Counted from the first letter of the stretch, positions 1-9,497 are shown. The stretch: DNA of 64,000 nucleotides from Pelosinus fermentans (GCA_002434245.1 DJJR01000036.1:1-64000); one strand, 5' to 3'. Notes: generated by a model not told the origin, from the sequence alone. Translations and numbers: made by a program.

Positions 1-37
1 TGATAGGGTGGGATATAATATTACCTAAGTCCTAAGA

Positions 38-262
38 TACAGAGTAGTAGGCTTTATTTATGGTGCAGAAAGTTGGCGGATGATGCGAGCCAACCCTTAA
101 ATCTGCTGAACTCACTGTGGAGGATCAGCTATGAATTAATAATAGCTGACGCTTGATTAGTGTTAACAATCATTGAGAGGATGGCAATAGCTGTCAATCA
201 GGGTGGTATCGCGGGTGTATATAACTCGTCCCTGGCTAATAAGCCAAGGGGCGGTTTTTTAT
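38..262 (+). ncRNA. T-box leader of leuS (leucine specific)
   Basis: This is an uncharged-tRNA-sensing leader. The conserved T-box AGGGTGGTATCGCGG lies at 200-214. It is followed by a terminator (about 227-261): GTCCCTGGCT pairs with AGCCAAGGGGC and a run of T follows. A CTC (Leu) triplet at 111-113 sits where the specifier loop of stem I is expected. Uncharged tRNA-Leu would stabilise the antiterminator and turn on leuS, which starts 26 bases downstream. The 5' end and promoter may lie outside the window, so the left limit is approximate. Confidence 0.93.
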
Positions 263-287
263 TTTTTTATAAATAGGAGGATTTTAA

Positions 288-2768
288 ATGAACGAAAGAT
301 ATAATCCTAAAGAAATTGAATCTAAATGGCAGAAATACTGGGCTGAAAATAATGCTTTTAAAACGGAACTCAACCGCCAGCGTCCAGAATATTATGTTTT
401 AGAAATGTTTCCTTATCCTTCCGGCAATTTACATATGGGTCATGTTCGCAACTATTCTATCGGTGATGTAATTGCGAGATTCAAAAGCATGCAAGGTTAT
501 AATGTACTTCATCCTATGGGATGGGATTCTTTTGGGATGCCTGCTGAAAATGCGGCGATCAAGCATGGTGTTCATCCCGCAGAGTGGACCTGGGAAAACA
601 TTGCCAACATGCGGCGTCAACAGCAGGAACTAGGCTTATCTTATGATTGGGATCGAGAAGTGGCAACCTGTCATCCTGATTATTATCATTGGACTCAATG
701 GTTGTTCTTATTGTTCGTAGAACGTGGACTTGCCTATAAGAAGAAAGCTGCAGTGAATTGGTGTAATGAATGTAATACAGTGCTTGCAAATGAGCAAGTA
801 ATTGATGGTGCCTGCTGGCGCTGCGATTCTGTCGTAGTTAAAAAAGAATTAGAACAGTGGTTTTTCAAAATTACAGACTATGCGGACCGGCTTTTAAATG
901 ATCTTAGTGAGCTGAAGGGGTGGCCTGAGAGAGTTAAAACGATGCAGGAAAATTGGATTGGTCGTAGTGAAGGTGCAGAATTCAGCTTTGCTGTGGCGGG
1001 CTCTGAAGAGAAAATTGCTGTATATACAACACGACATGATACGGCTTTTGGTGTAAGTTATGTAGTCTTGGCACCAGAGCATAAATTAGTAGAAAAGCTG
1101 ATTGCAGGTAAAGACAATGCAGGAGAAATTCGTCAATTTGTTGATAAAGTACGCAATATGAGTGAGATTAGCCGAACCTCCAGTGAGTTTGAAAAAGAAG
1201 GTATATTTACAGGGGCATATGCTATAAATCCCTTCACTGGTCAAGAGGTGCCAATTTGGGTAGCAAATTATGTTTTGGTGGAATATGGTACTGGGGCAGT
1301 TATGGGCGTTCCAGCTCATGATGAACGAGACTGGCAATTTGCCAATAAATATAATTTAACTAAAAAGATCGTGGTGCAGCCTGAAGGGCAGGAATTGGTA
1401 CTAGATACGATGGTAGGCGCATACAGCGGCGATGGTATCATGGTTAATTCTGGGCAGTTTAGTGGCATGAAAAGTGAAGCAGGTAAAGTAGCAATTGCAA
1501 AATGGTTAGAAGAACAAGGCTACGGCAAACGTCATGTAAATTATCGTTTGCGTGATTGGCTGGTATCTCGTCAACGCTATTGGGGAGCACCAATTCCTCT
1601 TATCAATTGTGCTGACTGTGGTAGTGTGCCTGTTCCAAAGGAGCAGTTACCTGTTTTATTGCCCGAAAATGTAAATTTTGCTGCAGGCTCGGTTTCGCCG
1701 TTAGCCAAGGTAGAAGAGTTTGTAAATTGTACATGCCCTAAATGTGGCGGTCCTGCGAAGCGTGAGACTGATACGATGGATACTTTTATTTGTTCCTCAT
1801 GGTATTATATGCGTTATGCAGACCCTAAGAATACAAATTTTCCTTTTGATTCCTCAAAGGCTGACTATTGGGCACCTGTCGATCAATATATTGGTGGTAT
1901 TGAGCATGCGATACTGCATCTTTTATATTCAAGGTTTTTTACAAAGGTACTTAAAGATGCAGGATTAGTAAATGTAAATGAGCCATTTAAGAACCTATTA
2001 ACACAAGGAATGGTTATAAAAGATGGATCCAAAATGTCTAAATCTAAGGGGAATATCGTGTCTCCTGAAGAAATTATTGCAAAATACGGGGCTGATACAG
2101 CTCGATTATTTATCTTATTTGCTGCTCCGCCGGAACGTGACTTAGAATGGAATGATCAAGGTGTAGAAGGTTCTTATCGATTCCTTGGACGTTTATGGAG
2201 AATTGTGGATCACTACGCTTCGTTCATGGCAGGAGAAGAATCGGGCTATGACAGTAACACTCTTAGTAAAGAGGAACGAAATCTTAGACGTGTATTGCAT
2301 GCAACGATTAAGAAAGTAACAGAAGATATTGGTGATCGTTTTAACTTTAATACCGCAATTAGCTCTATTATGGAATTAGTAAATGCGATGTACACCGCTA
2401 AGGATCAGAATCTAGCTGTCAATCCTGGATTAGTGCGAGAACTTGTTTCAAGTTTATTGTGCTTGTTGGCTCCTTTCGCGCCTCATATCACAGAAGAATT
2501 ATGGAGTGAAACTATTGGTCAAGGTAGTGTGCATAAACATATATGGCCTGTGTTTGATGAGGATGCTATAAAGTTAGAAGAAGTAGAAATTGTTGTACAG
2601 ATTAATGGGAAAGTACGGGAAAAAATTGTTGTTTCTGCCACACTTACGTCAAAGGAATTAGAAGAAAAAGTATTAGAGCAAGAAAAAGTGCAGGCACTGA
2701 TTCAAGAGAAACAAGTGATAAAAGTAATTGCCGTAGCAGGAAAATTGGTTAATATCGTAGTACGTTAA
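288..2768 (+). CDS. leuS: Leucyl-tRNA synthetase
   Basis: Class I aminoacyl-tRNA synthetase that charges tRNA-Leu with leucine in the cytoplasm. The 826 residues match the bacterial length. The HIGH-type signature HMGH lies near residue 50 in the family context [16 protein letters not shown] long CP1 editing insertion (roughly 220-415) contains the [14 protein letters not shown] segment. The KMSKS loop is at about residue 582 (SKMSKSKGN), followed by the anticodon-binding and C-terminal domains. The start ATG is preceded by AGGAGG at good spacing. It stands alone behind a T-box leader, so expression should rise on leucine starvation. Identity is secure. Confidence 0.98.
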   Translation: MNERYNPKEIESKWQKYWAENNAFKTELNRQRPEYYVLEMFPYPSGNLHMGHVRNYSIGDVIARFKSMQGYNVLHPMGWDSFGMPAENAAIKHGVHPAEWTWENIANMRRQQQELGLSYDWDREVATCHPDYYHWTQWLFLLFVERGLAYKKKAAVNWCNECNTVLANEQVIDGACWRCDSVVVKKELEQWFFKITDYADRLLNDLSELKGWPERVKTMQENWIGRSEGAEFSFAVAGSEEKIAVYTTRHDTAFGVSYVVLAPEHKLVEKLIAGKDNAGEIRQFVDKVRNMSEISRTSSEFEKEGIFTGAYAINPFTGQEVPIWVANYVLVEYGTGAVMGVPAHDERDWQFANKYNLTKKIVVQPEGQELVLDTMVGAYSGDGIMVNSGQFSGMKSEAGKVAIAKWLEEQGYGKRHVNYRLRDWLVSRQRYWGAPIPLINCADCGSVPVPKEQLPVLLPENVNFAAGSVSPLAKVEEFVNCTCPKCGGPAKRETDTMDTFICSSWYYMRYADPKNTNFPFDSSKADYWAPVDQYIGGIEHAILHLLYSRFFTKVLKDAGLVNVNEPFKNLLTQGMVIKDGSKMSKSKGNIVSPEEIIAKYGADTARLFILFAAPPERDLEWNDQGVEGSYRFLGRLWRIVDHYASFMAGEESGYDSNTLSKEERNLRRVLHATIKKVTEDIGDRFNFNTAISSIMELVNAMYTAKDQNLAVNPGLVRELVSSLLCLLAPFAPHITEELWSETIGQGSVHKHIWPVFDEDAIKLEEVEIVVQINGKVREKIVVSATLTSKELEEKVLEQEKVQALIQEKQVIKVIAVAGKLVNIVVR

Positions 2769-2791
2769 TGAATTTATTTTAGAATGTAATG

Positions 2792-2838
2792 ATATAGAAA
2801 TAGTCCGGTCGAATATAGCGATCGGACTATTTCTATAT
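2792..2838 (+). terminator. Hairpin terminator after leuS
   Basis: A 16-bp perfect inverted repeat (ATATAGAAATAGTCCG and its complement) with a 15-base loop lies 24 bases after the leuS stop. The T-run is weak, so it may act in both directions. Confidence 0.7.
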
Positions 2839-2950
2839 ATCATTTACGTGGAACTGCTTCTTAAAAACAGATCTCCTTTAATTGAATCAAGAAACTTTTC
2901 TGAAAATAAATTGCCAAGAGAATCAAGGACATGTATAATAATACTAATAA

Positions 2951-2986
2951 GATAATATCAAAATGATAATATCAAAATGATGATAT
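2951..2986. repeat. Tandem repeat upstream of the NrtR-like gene
   Basis: Two exact copies of the 14-base unit GATAATATCAAAAT lie at 2951-2964 and 2965-2978, followed by a partial third copy (GATGATAT). They sit 115-150 bases before the regulator start in an AT-rich gap of 330 bases. They could be an operator for the neighbouring regulator; this is inference from position only. Confidence 0.6.
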
Positions 2987-3100
2987 AAGAATTATCTTAA
3001 AGTGGAAACCGCCAATTACTCTATTTTTTTCTAGCGAAGACTTGATTCTGGTGGAGTCTTAACTTCCATCGGATATGATAATTAGCGGGAGGTTAAGGAT

Positions 3101-4012
3101 ATGAATGAATCCAAACAAGGTTTTTTTAAAGATGATGGCAGCAATCAGCAAATACACTCCTCGAATACGGTAGATATGGTTATTTTCAGCGCAATTGATA
3201 GTGAAGATAAAGATCCAAGACGACTGCCTGATAAAGTACTGCAAATTCTTTTGGTAAAAAAGAAAAAGGATGTATTAAGAACGAATGGTAATGCATCACA
3301 AGAGGGAAAATGGTCTTTGCCGGGAGGGTTTGTTAATTACGAAGAAAGCATTGATGAAGCTGCTGTAAGAGAATTGAAAGAAGAAACAAACTTGGAGAAT
3401 GTATATATGGAACAGCTTTATACATGGGGGCGAGTCTATCCTAACCTTCATAGAAGGGTGATCAGTACATCCTACATGGCCTTGGTAGATCGAAAAAAGT
3501 TTACTGTAAAATCAGGTGAAGATGCAGAAGATGTACGATGGTTTAACGTCCGCAGCAATGTCATTGGCAAATATAAACATCCAACGATAAATGGATATAT
3601 TCTTGAGCAAACCTTTGAAATTATAATAGAAAATAAAGAGATTACCATAAAAGATCATGTGATAGTAAAAAATACAGTAGAGGGACATATCTCAAAAACA
3701 GAAAACACGTATGTTGAGAATAAAGATGGCTTAGCTTTTGAACATGCTAAAGTAATACAGTATGCTCTTGATAGGTTGAAAAATAAAGTAATGTATACGG
3801 ACATTGCTTTTAGCTTGATGCCAGAATTATTTACGCTTACAGAATTACAAAAAGTATATGAGGTTTTATATCGCCGGGAATTAGCAGATGCTTATTTTCG
3901 AAAAAAAGTTAAAAGAATGCTTACCAAAACAGCATTATTATCAGAGGGTAAGCAGTTTAGACCTTCCAAGTTATATCTCTTTAATCCGCGATGGAAGGAT
4001 GAAGAAGAATAG
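3101..4012 (+). CDS. nrtR: NrtR-like Nudix transcriptional regulator
   Basis: A 303-residue protein with an N-terminal Nudix domain (about 25-165) and a C-terminal winged-helix-like part (about 215-290, YTDIAFSLMPELFTLTELQ). This is the architecture of NrtR, an ADP-ribose-sensing repressor of NAD biosynthesis. The Nudix box is nearly complete (GFVNYEESIDEAAVRELKEE), but the glycine expected after the EE pair and one further residue is Asn. NrtR proteins often have partly degraded Nudix boxes. The next gene, 91 bases downstream, is a nicotinate phosphoribosyltransferase-like enzyme, the classic NrtR target, which supports the call. A Shine-Dalgarno GGGAGG precedes the ATG. The alternative is a plain Nudix hydrolase. 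Confidence 0.75.
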   Translation: MNESKQGFFKDDGSNQQIHSSNTVDMVIFSAIDSEDKDPRRLPDKVLQILLVKKKKDVLRTNGNASQEGKWSLPGGFVNYEESIDEAAVRELKEETNLENVYMEQLYTWGRVYPNLHRRVISTSYMALVDRKKFTVKSGEDAEDVRWFNVRSNVIGKYKHPTINGYILEQTFEIIIENKEITIKDHVIVKNTVEGHISKTENTYVENKDGLAFEHAKVIQYALDRLKNKVMYTDIAFSLMPELFTLTELQKVYEVLYRRELADAYFRKKVKRMLTKTALLSEGKQFRPSKLYLFNPRWKDEEE

Positions 4013-4103
4013 CAGAGTGAGGCGCTGCAAGGAAAATAAAGAATCATAGTTTGTGAGTTTAAATAGTCTGTATCTTTATTCAATGTGAGAGAGGGGCAAA
4101 AAA

Positions 4104-5444
4104 ATGGCTATATTTAATGGTGAAAGATTAGCAGCAGAAATTTTTAAAATTGAAGCAGATAAAATTCGGCGAGGCTGGTATTCTGATAAATATTTTAGTA
4201 ATAATGTAATTTTATTAGAAGCATTGGCAAAGGAAGGGTATACGTTTGCCGGCAATAGTGATATAAAAGATGTGGATTGTTCTATGGTACAGGTTGGCGA
4301 TGTAGAAGTTGAAATGCAATTTTTTACTCGCAGAAGACCATGGAGTTTAGTCGCTGGGGTAGATGAGGCGTTAGCAATTATAAAAATGTGTACCGGTTAC
4401 TTTGATGAAGAAGAAAATTTTGTAAATACCTACCATACATTAGAGGTTGAAGCAGTGCAGGATGGCACTTTTGTTGAGTATGATGGAGATCCATTGAGTG
4501 TGCAACCCGTTATTAGAATTCGTGGTCGTTACCGGGATTTTGCTAATCTAGAGACAGTGATCTTAGGGGTCATTGCTGAGCCAACTCGAATTGCCACAAA
4601 TGTATATAATACGTTAGTCGCTAGCCGCTCTAAAGATATTTTATTTTTTCCCGCACGATTTGCTCACTATAAAATGCAGGCTTTGCATGGATATGCTTAT
4701 TCATTGGCCATTCAAGCCTACAACCAAAAATATAGTAAGAAAAATTCTCGATTTGTAAGTACAGATGAACAGGGAACTTGGTGGGGAGGAGAAGGTGGAG
4801 GAACCATTGCCCATGCGACAATTTGTTGCTTTTTGGGAGATACCGTTGAGACTATGATGCAGTATTCCCGCATTTTTGATAAAATCGTTTCCAGATTGGT
4901 ATTAGTTGATTTTCATAATGATTGTGTCGGTGAGACGAAAGCTGTAATGACGAAGATGTTTGCCGCCTACCTTGCTTATTATAAGAAGGGCCAATTTGAT
5001 GAAGCAGAAAAATATAAACTATATGGGGTACGTCCTGACACCTCTAAAAATATGCGGGATAAATCCATTGTTCCTACGGGAAATAAGCAGCAGGATATGG
5101 GAGTGTCTCCGAGACTTGTCTGGAATTTGCGAGAAGCAATTGACAGCGTTTATCATGAGTGGGATCTAAATGAAGAGGAAACTGCAATTGCCAAAGAGTG
5201 GTGTGAACAAGTCAAGATTTGTGTCACCGGGGGATTTAATGCAAAAAAAATAAGAGAGTTTGAAGAGATGGACGTACCTGTGGATATTTATGGAGTTGGT
5301 TCTTCTTTATTGGAAAACTCTGATGAAACCAATAATGATTTTACCGCGGATATCGTTCGTGTAAAGATTAATAATCAATGGTACAATCTTTCTAAAATTG
5401 GCCGATCTGTCTGCGAAAACCCTAATTTGGAAAAAATTCAATAA
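4104..5444 (+). CDS. Nicotinate phosphoribosyltransferase family enzyme
   Basis: A 446-residue cytoplasmic protein of the NAPRTase type, which joins nicotinate to PRPP in NAD salvage. The N-terminal part resembles the family (MQFFTRRRPWSLVAGVDEAL), with the characteristic GTIAHA segment near residue 235 and a C-terminal IYGVGSSLLENS segment. In family members the segment around GT-x-AH shapes the active site. It follows the NrtR-like regulator with only 91 bases between, so the pair is probably one regulated NAD-salvage unit. The exact subfamily (pncB-like versus another nicotinate-type phosphoribosyltransferase) cannot be settled by eye. The start ATG is preceded by GAGAGAGGGG. Confidence 0.78.
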   Translation: MAIFNGERLAAEIFKIEADKIRRGWYSDKYFSNNVILLEALAKEGYTFAGNSDIKDVDCSMVQVGDVEVEMQFFTRRRPWSLVAGVDEALAIIKMCTGYFDEEENFVNTYHTLEVEAVQDGTFVEYDGDPLSVQPVIRIRGRYRDFANLETVILGVIAEPTRIATNVYNTLVASRSKDILFFPARFAHYKMQALHGYAYSLAIQAYNQKYSKKNSRFVSTDEQGTWWGGEGGGTIAHATICCFLGDTVETMMQYSRIFDKIVSRLVLVDFHNDCVGETKAVMTKMFAAYLAYYKKGQFDEAEKYKLYGVRPDTSKNMRDKSIVPTGNKQQDMGVSPRLVWNLREAIDSVYHEWDLNEEETAIAKEWCEQVKICVTGGFNAKKIREFEEMDVPVDIYGVGSSLLENSDETNNDFTADIVRVKINNQWYNLSKIGRSVCENPNLEKIQ

Positions 5445-5460
5445 TAAATAAGAAAATAAT

Positions 5461-5518
5461 CCCTATTGTAAAGGAAAAACTATGTTTTTGTCGAAGGAAT
5501 AGGCAAGTTACAATAGGG
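5461..5518 (+). promoter_or_regulatory. Inverted repeat overlapping the comEA ribosome-binding site
   Basis: An 11-bp perfect inverted repeat: CCCTATTGTAA at 5461-5471 pairs with TTACAATAGGG at 5508-5518. An inner stem (AAAAAC/GTTTTT, about 5475-5490) lies between. The right arm runs straight into the G-rich Shine-Dalgarno of comEA (ATG at 5528). As RNA the hairpin would bury the ribosome-binding site. It could also be a DNA operator. There is no T-run, so it is not a typical terminator. Confidence 0.55.
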
Positions 5519-5527
5519 GGGATATCA

Positions 5528-6121
5528 ATGGTTGAGCAGCGGAATAAGTTATTATTTATTGTGATGCTGGCGATATTGATTGTAGCAGGCAGTTTCTATA
5601 GTTTTTGGCAGAAAAATACGGTAGAGGAAGTGGTGTCTTCTTCCGATGACGTTGCAGCTAAAAATGACTTTCGTCAGCCAGAACGATCTGATAAGGTCTT
5701 TGTATATATAAGCGGTGCTGTTCATAAACCAGGTGTATTTAAAGCGTCTGGTAATGCTAGAGTATTTGATATTGTAGAGATGGCTGGCGGTCTTACAGCT
5801 GAGGCTGATGTAGCTAAAACCAATTTGGCTCAGGGAATCAAAGACGGTATGCATATTCATGTAGTGGATAAGCTTCCGGTTTCCAATGAGCATTCAGCAA
5901 CGACTGGCATCACTACGACAAAAGTGGGTAATAAAGTCAATATTAATCATGCTGATAAAGGCGAACTAGACACACTGCCAGGTGTGGGACCTGCGTTAGC
6001 AGAGCGAATCATTGAATATCGCCAAGCAAATGGCAGTTTTAGCAGTATTGATGAGCTAAAGAATGTTCCTGGAATCGGATCAAGTAAATTTGAAAAAATG
6101 AAAGAAAAAATCACAAATTGA
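5528..6121 (+). CDS. comEA: Competence DNA-binding protein ComEA
   Basis: Membrane-anchored DNA receptor of the transformation machinery. The 197-residue protein has one N-terminal membrane segment (about 8-27), then a SLBB domain (about 55-115, VFVYISGAVHKPGVFKA). It ends in a helix-hairpin-helix pair (about 135-197) with two hairpins, LPGVGPALAERI and VPGIGSSKFEKM. The domain order is that of Bacillus ComEA. The usual partners comEB and comEC do not follow directly: comEC lies 6.6 kb downstream beyond an accessory block, and no comEB is seen. The start follows GGGGGGA; an upstream inverted repeat may control translation. Confidence 0.95.
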   Translation: MVEQRNKLLFIVMLAILIVAGSFYSFWQKNTVEEVVSSSDDVAAKNDFRQPERSDKVFVYISGAVHKPGVFKASGNARVFDIVEMAGGLTAEADVAKTNLAQGIKDGMHIHVVDKLPVSNEHSATTGITTTKVGNKVNINHADKGELDTLPGVGPALAERIIEYRQANGSFSSIDELKNVPGIGSSKFEKMKEKITN

Positions 6122-6198
6122 TAATTAGATCAATTTCAGCATGGACCGGATAGTGTGGAAAATGCCGAATATTTCCGAGGTATACTAAATGAAAATAC

Positions 6199-6227
6199 TT
6201 GACAGCTTATTTATCGTGGTGTAATAT
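6199..6227 (+). promoter_or_regulatory. Sigma-A promoter of the ABC transporter unit
   Basis: TTGACA (6199-6204) and TAATAT (6222-6227) are separated by 17 bases. Transcription would start near 6234, giving a leader of about 200 bases that carries the terminator described next. Confidence 0.85.
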
Positions 6228-6259
6228 CTATATAAAGTTACATATCTTTAAAAAAATAA

Positions 6260-6322
6260 TGATTATGGTTGATCAGTTGAGCTGAAGACCAGAGATGTTT
6301 TTATACGTCTCTGGTCTTTTTT
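6260..6322 (+). ncRNA. Leader motif copy A: small hairpin plus terminator
   Basis: The segment GGTTGA is followed by a 4-bp stem TCAG(6273-6276)/CTGA(6282-6285) with loop TTGAG, then AGAC. The GAC begins a 9-bp terminator stem (GACCAGAGA 6287-6295 with TCTCTGGTC 6308-6316) and six T. It lies between a strong promoter and the transporter genes, the layout of a transcription-attenuating leader. The same arrangement recurs at 9430-9497 and 10455-10522, and in diverged form at 9505-9564. I do not recognise it as a known riboswitch class. Confidence 0.75.
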
Positions 6323-6434
6323 GTCGTCTTTTTGACAAGAAAGGACAGAGGATGACAAAGAATTATATTCATTATTTTCGAATTGTATCTTTTATGCAAT
6401 AGGTATATCAAATCAGAAAAGGAGGTTGATAGTA

Positions 6435-7382
6435 ATGAAAAAGCTAAATGCATGGCTACCGGTATTATCGGCGATTTTGGCAATCCTTGTAGATTATGGA
6501 GTTGGAAATATTGATAAACATATGCCTGCAAAACATCCTTATTTCATGTATTTACTTGTGGTTTTGCTTGGAGCTTTTACAATCATTGCATTATTATCAT
6601 ATTTTAACCCAAAAGCAAAGGAATGGATTGAAGACAGATCGTTATTTATTGCCGCAACAATCTTATTTCTAAATGTAATCAATATAGTGACCAAGAAACT
6701 CGGACTTCTTCCTGTGATCTTCTTTCCAACACTTGACAAAATAATAAGCATTATTGTAGAAGACCGAGATTTTCTTGCTTTGTGTCTCGGTTCTTCAGGA
6801 AAGCTTCTTTTTACAGGATATTTTTTTGGTGCAATTGCTGGGTTTGCTACAGGCATAGCTGTAGGATTCAGCAATTCGGCAAACTATTGGATTAGTCCTC
6901 TAATCCGTATATTGGGGCCAATTCCTGCGACGGCATGGATCCCACTAGTACTCATTAGCTTTCCAACAACATTTACAGCCAGTGCATTTTTGATTGCACT
7001 TTCAGTATGGTTTCCGACAACTGTTATGACAAGCAGCGGTATTTTTAATGTTCGCAATGCGTATTTTGAAGTGTCAAGCACACTAGGAGCGGGAAAGTAT
7101 TATCAAATATTTATGGTTGGTGTACCTGCCGCTATGCCTCATATGTTTATCGGGCTTTTTAATGGAACTTGTGCTTCCTTTATCACATTGATGACAGCTG
7201 AAATGTTAGGTGTTAAAAATGGTATAGGCTGGTACATTAATTGGCAGAAGGAGATGATGGCTTATGCCAATGTCTACGCAGGACTGATTATAATTGCTGT
7301 TACATTCTCGATTCTCATTACACTGCTGTTTAAAGTGCGGGATAATGTGCTTGTATGGCAGAAGGGAGTCATAAAATGGTAG
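6435..7382 (+). CDS. ABC transporter permease, SsuC/TauC/NitT type
   Basis: Inner-membrane permease of a nitrate/sulfonate/taurine-type ABC importer. The BPD-transport domain occupies roughly residues 125-310, with the coupling-loop region ISTLG replaced by VSSTLGAGKYYQIFMVGVPA. Two or three extra hydrophobic segments (about 10-95) precede it, making it longer (315 residues) than the usual 250-260. The start is the ATG nine bases after AGGAGG; a TTG further up overlaps the Shine-Dalgarno. The gene overlaps the ATPase start by seven bases. The substrate cannot be read from the sequence; a C-S lyase and a YezD-type protein nearby hint at sulfur compounds. Confidence 0.9.
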   Translation: MKKLNAWLPVLSAILAILVDYGVGNIDKHMPAKHPYFMYLLVVLLGAFTIIALLSYFNPKAKEWIEDRSLFIAATILFLNVINIVTKKLGLLPVIFFPTLDKIISIIVEDRDFLALCLGSSGKLLFTGYFFGAIAGFATGIAVGFSNSANYWISPLIRILGPIPATAWIPLVLISFPTTFTASAFLIALSVWFPTTVMTSSGIFNVRNAYFEVSSTLGAGKYYQIFMVGVPAAMPHMFIGLFNGTCASFITLMTAEMLGVKNGIGWYINWQKEMMAYANVYAGLIIIAVTFSILITLLFKVRDNVLVWQKGVIKW

Positions 7383-8155
7383 GAGAAATTAAAGTAGAGG
7401 GGGTTGTGAAACGTTTCCAGCAACAAAATGCAGAAGAGGTTATTGCCTTAAGTGGTATTGATCTTAGAATTGAGACAGGAGAATTTGTATCACTTATTGG
7501 TCCCTCTGGCTGCGGAAAATCTACACTTCTTCGTCTGATTGCCGGTTTAAATGGTGCTGATGAAGGCAAGCTGTATATCGATGAGGAAGAAATAAAAAAG
7601 CCATCTTACGAACGGGGCTTGGTATTTCAAGATCCTATGCTTTTTCCTTGGCTGAGTGTCTATGATAATGTTGCATTTGGATTGAAGGCGCGCAACATAT
7701 ACAAAGCAAATCATATGGAAGTTCAAAAGTTTATTGATTTAGTAGGATTATCAGATTTCAGCAGATCCTATCCTCATCAACTTTCTGGTGGCATGGCACA
7801 AAGAGCATCTCTTGCCCGGGCATTAGTAAATCATCCTAAAGTGCTGTTGCTGGATGAGCCGCTTGGAGCTCTTGACGCTTTTACGCGAATGAACATGCAA
7901 GACGAACTCATTCGTATTTGGAAGGAGCGAGGTACGACCATGATCATGGTAACCCATGATGTAGATGAAGCGATCTATTTATCCGACCGCGTAATTGTCA
8001 TGACACCAAGACCAGCCAAAATCGAAAGATGTATTGAAGTACAGCTTGCAAGACCGCGGGCGCGAAACAATCCAGAGTTTCTCAGCTTACGTTCAAAAAT
8101 ATTGGAAATTTTACATTTTACAGGGACTGTAGCAGAGCCTAATTATTATTTATAA
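7376..8155 (+). CDS. ABC transporter ATP-binding protein, SsuB/TauB/NrtD type
   Basis: Cytoplasmic ATPase energising the adjacent permease. All motifs are present: Walker A GPSGCGKST (about residues 42-50), Q-loop VFQDP, signature LSGGMAQRA (about 135-143), Walker B VLLLDEP, and the H-loop THD. At 259 residues it has the family length. The chosen ATG follows GAAGGGAG and overlaps the permease stop, indicating translational coupling. An in-frame ATG 21 bases upstream lies before the Shine-Dalgarno and is less likely. Confidence 0.93.
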   Translation: MVGEIKVEGVVKRFQQQNAEEVIALSGIDLRIETGEFVSLIGPSGCGKSTLLRLIAGLNGADEGKLYIDEEEIKKPSYERGLVFQDPMLFPWLSVYDNVAFGLKARNIYKANHMEVQKFIDLVGLSDFSRSYPHQLSGGMAQRASLARALVNHPKVLLLDEPLGALDAFTRMNMQDELIRIWKERGTTMIMVTHDVDEAIYLSDRVIVMTPRPAKIERCIEVQLARPRARNNPEFLSLRSKILEILHFTGTVAEPNYYL

Positions 8156-8168
8156 GGGAGATATGTTA

Positions 8169-9176
8169 ATGAAAAAGAAGATTGCAATTATTTTAGTCGC
8201 TGTAGTATCAATCGTATTGGCACTTGCAGGTTGCGGAGAAAAACCTGCAGCGGTTAAAAGCGATGATTACGTTTTAAAGATTGGTTATAGTGGAAGCCTA
8301 TGCGAGGCTCCGCTGCATATGGCCATTGAGAAAGGCTTTTTTGAAGCAGAAGGCTTAAAAGTTGATGTGACGAAGCTCGCGCCAGGCACAGCCTTTGAGG
8401 CTGTTACGGCAGGAAAGACAGAAGCAGGCTTTGGACTGCTTGCCAGCTTAGTTCAGCCTCTTTCCAATGGATTGCCAATCAAAATTACTTCCGGTTTGCA
8501 TACAGGATGCGATAAAGTGCTTGCTCCTAAAAACTCTGGGATTAATTCTCTTACAGATTTAAGAGGCAAACGAATCGGGGTTCCTAGCATGAACAGCAGC
8601 CCTATTATTTTTGCAAAACGCGCCCTTGCAGATGCCGGTGTTGGCGTGAGTGAAAAGAACATGGAAGTGGAATTCATTGTATTCAGTGCCACGGACTTAC
8701 CTCTTGCGTTGAAAAATGGTGCAGTTGATGCACTTGCAATGAACGACCCGACAGCTTCGATTACACTAAAAGAGTATGATTTAAGGAGCATCGTTGATTC
8801 TGCAGTTGATGCGCCATATAAAGATCAATATTGCTGCTCTGCTTATGTTCGTGACAGTATAGCAAGCGAGCATCCTGAGGTTGCTGCAAAATATACCCGT
8901 GCTATGCAAAAAGCAAGTGCATGGATACAGAAGAATCCAGATGAAACTGCAAAGATTCAAGTAGACAAAAAATGGGTTGCAGGTGATGCTGCATTCAATG
9001 CAAGCGTATTAAAAACCTATAATTTCATTCCATCTGTTAGTGGAGCATATGATGCTTTTGGTATTACTGCAAAACAATTGCAAGAAGTTGGGATGCTTGA
9101 TAAGAACGTCGATGCCGATGCCTTGCAAAAGAAAAGCTTTATTAAATTAAAAGATGTGCCAGATGTAGTTCAATAA
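8169..9176 (+). CDS. ABC transporter substrate-binding lipoprotein, SsuA/TauA/NMT1 type
   Basis: Extracytoplasmic ligand-binding protein for the adjacent permease and ATPase. Residues 1-22 form a lipoprotein signal with lipobox LAGC, so it should be lipid-anchored. The rest is a periplasmic-binding fold of the NMT1/SsuA type (IGYSGSLCEAPLHMAIEKG, LRGKRIGVPSMNSSP). The molecule bound is unknown. Family members bind alkanesulfonates, taurine, nitrate or thiamine precursors, and no TPP riboswitch is seen. The start ATG lies eight bases after GGGAG; an earlier in-frame ATG is too close to it. Third gene of the operon, followed by a hairpin. Confidence 0.9.
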   Translation: MKKKIAIILVAVVSIVLALAGCGEKPAAVKSDDYVLKIGYSGSLCEAPLHMAIEKGFFEAEGLKVDVTKLAPGTAFEAVTAGKTEAGFGLLASLVQPLSNGLPIKITSGLHTGCDKVLAPKNSGINSLTDLRGKRIGVPSMNSSPIIFAKRALADAGVGVSEKNMEVEFIVFSATDLPLALKNGAVDALAMNDPTASITLKEYDLRSIVDSAVDAPYKDQYCCSAYVRDSIASEHPEVAAKYTRAMQKASAWIQKNPDETAKIQVDKKWVAGDAAFNASVLKTYNFIPSVSGAYDAFGITAKQLQEVGMLDKNVDADALQKKSFIKLKDVPDVVQ

Positions 9177-9227
9177 TTCAATTACCTGATCTTCAAGATG
9201 ATTGTATATCCTAAGCAATCGAATAAA

Positions 9228-9271
9228 TTAAAGGCCAGAGAGTTTTTTTGATGAAATCTCTGACCTTTAAT
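9228..9271 (+). terminator. Hairpin after the ABC operon
   Basis: TTAAAGGCCAGAGAG pairs with TCTCTGACCTTTAAT across a T-rich loop (one mismatch). It lies 50 bases after the lipoprotein stop. There is no T-run at the 3' side, so efficiency is uncertain. Confidence 0.6.
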
Positions 9272-9387
9272 TAGATTCGGTTATGACCGTCTGCTTACTA
9301 AAAGATGTGAATATAATACATTCTCTTACGTTGAACTTCGTTTAGATACCAGATGTAATAAAAAATACTGGATAGGTTGAAAAGATG

Positions 9388-9416
9388 TTGACGTAGTTTA
9401 ATTCTTGTGTTATGCT
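9388..9416 (+). promoter_or_regulatory. Sigma-A promoter before leader copies B and B2
   Basis: TTGACG (9388-9393), 17-base spacer, TATGCT (9411-9416). The predicted transcript begins near 9423, only about 17 bases before the small hairpin of copy B. Confidence 0.75.
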
Positions 9417-9429
9417 ATTTTAAACATAA

Positions 9430-9497
9430 TAATTGCTGATCAGGATAACTGAAGGCTAAAGGCATCTCTATATCGGAGATTCTTTTAGCTTTTTTTA
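9430..9497 (+). ncRNA. Leader motif copy B: small hairpin plus terminator
   Basis: GCTGA is followed by the stem TCAG(9440-9443)/CTGA(9449-9452) with loop GATAA, then AGGC. GGC opens a terminator stem (GCTAAAGGCATCTC with GGAGATTCTTTTAGC, one mismatch) and seven T. The hairpin stem is identical to copies A and C while the loop and terminator sequence differ, so the shared part is under constraint rather than simply duplicated. Confidence 0.75.

Noticed and set aside
6128..6430. A known riboswitch (TPP, SAM, guanidine, molybdenum cofactor) upstream of the SsuABC-like genes.
   Set aside because: None of the conserved cores of these classes is present; the leader is too short and shows only the small hairpin plus terminator.
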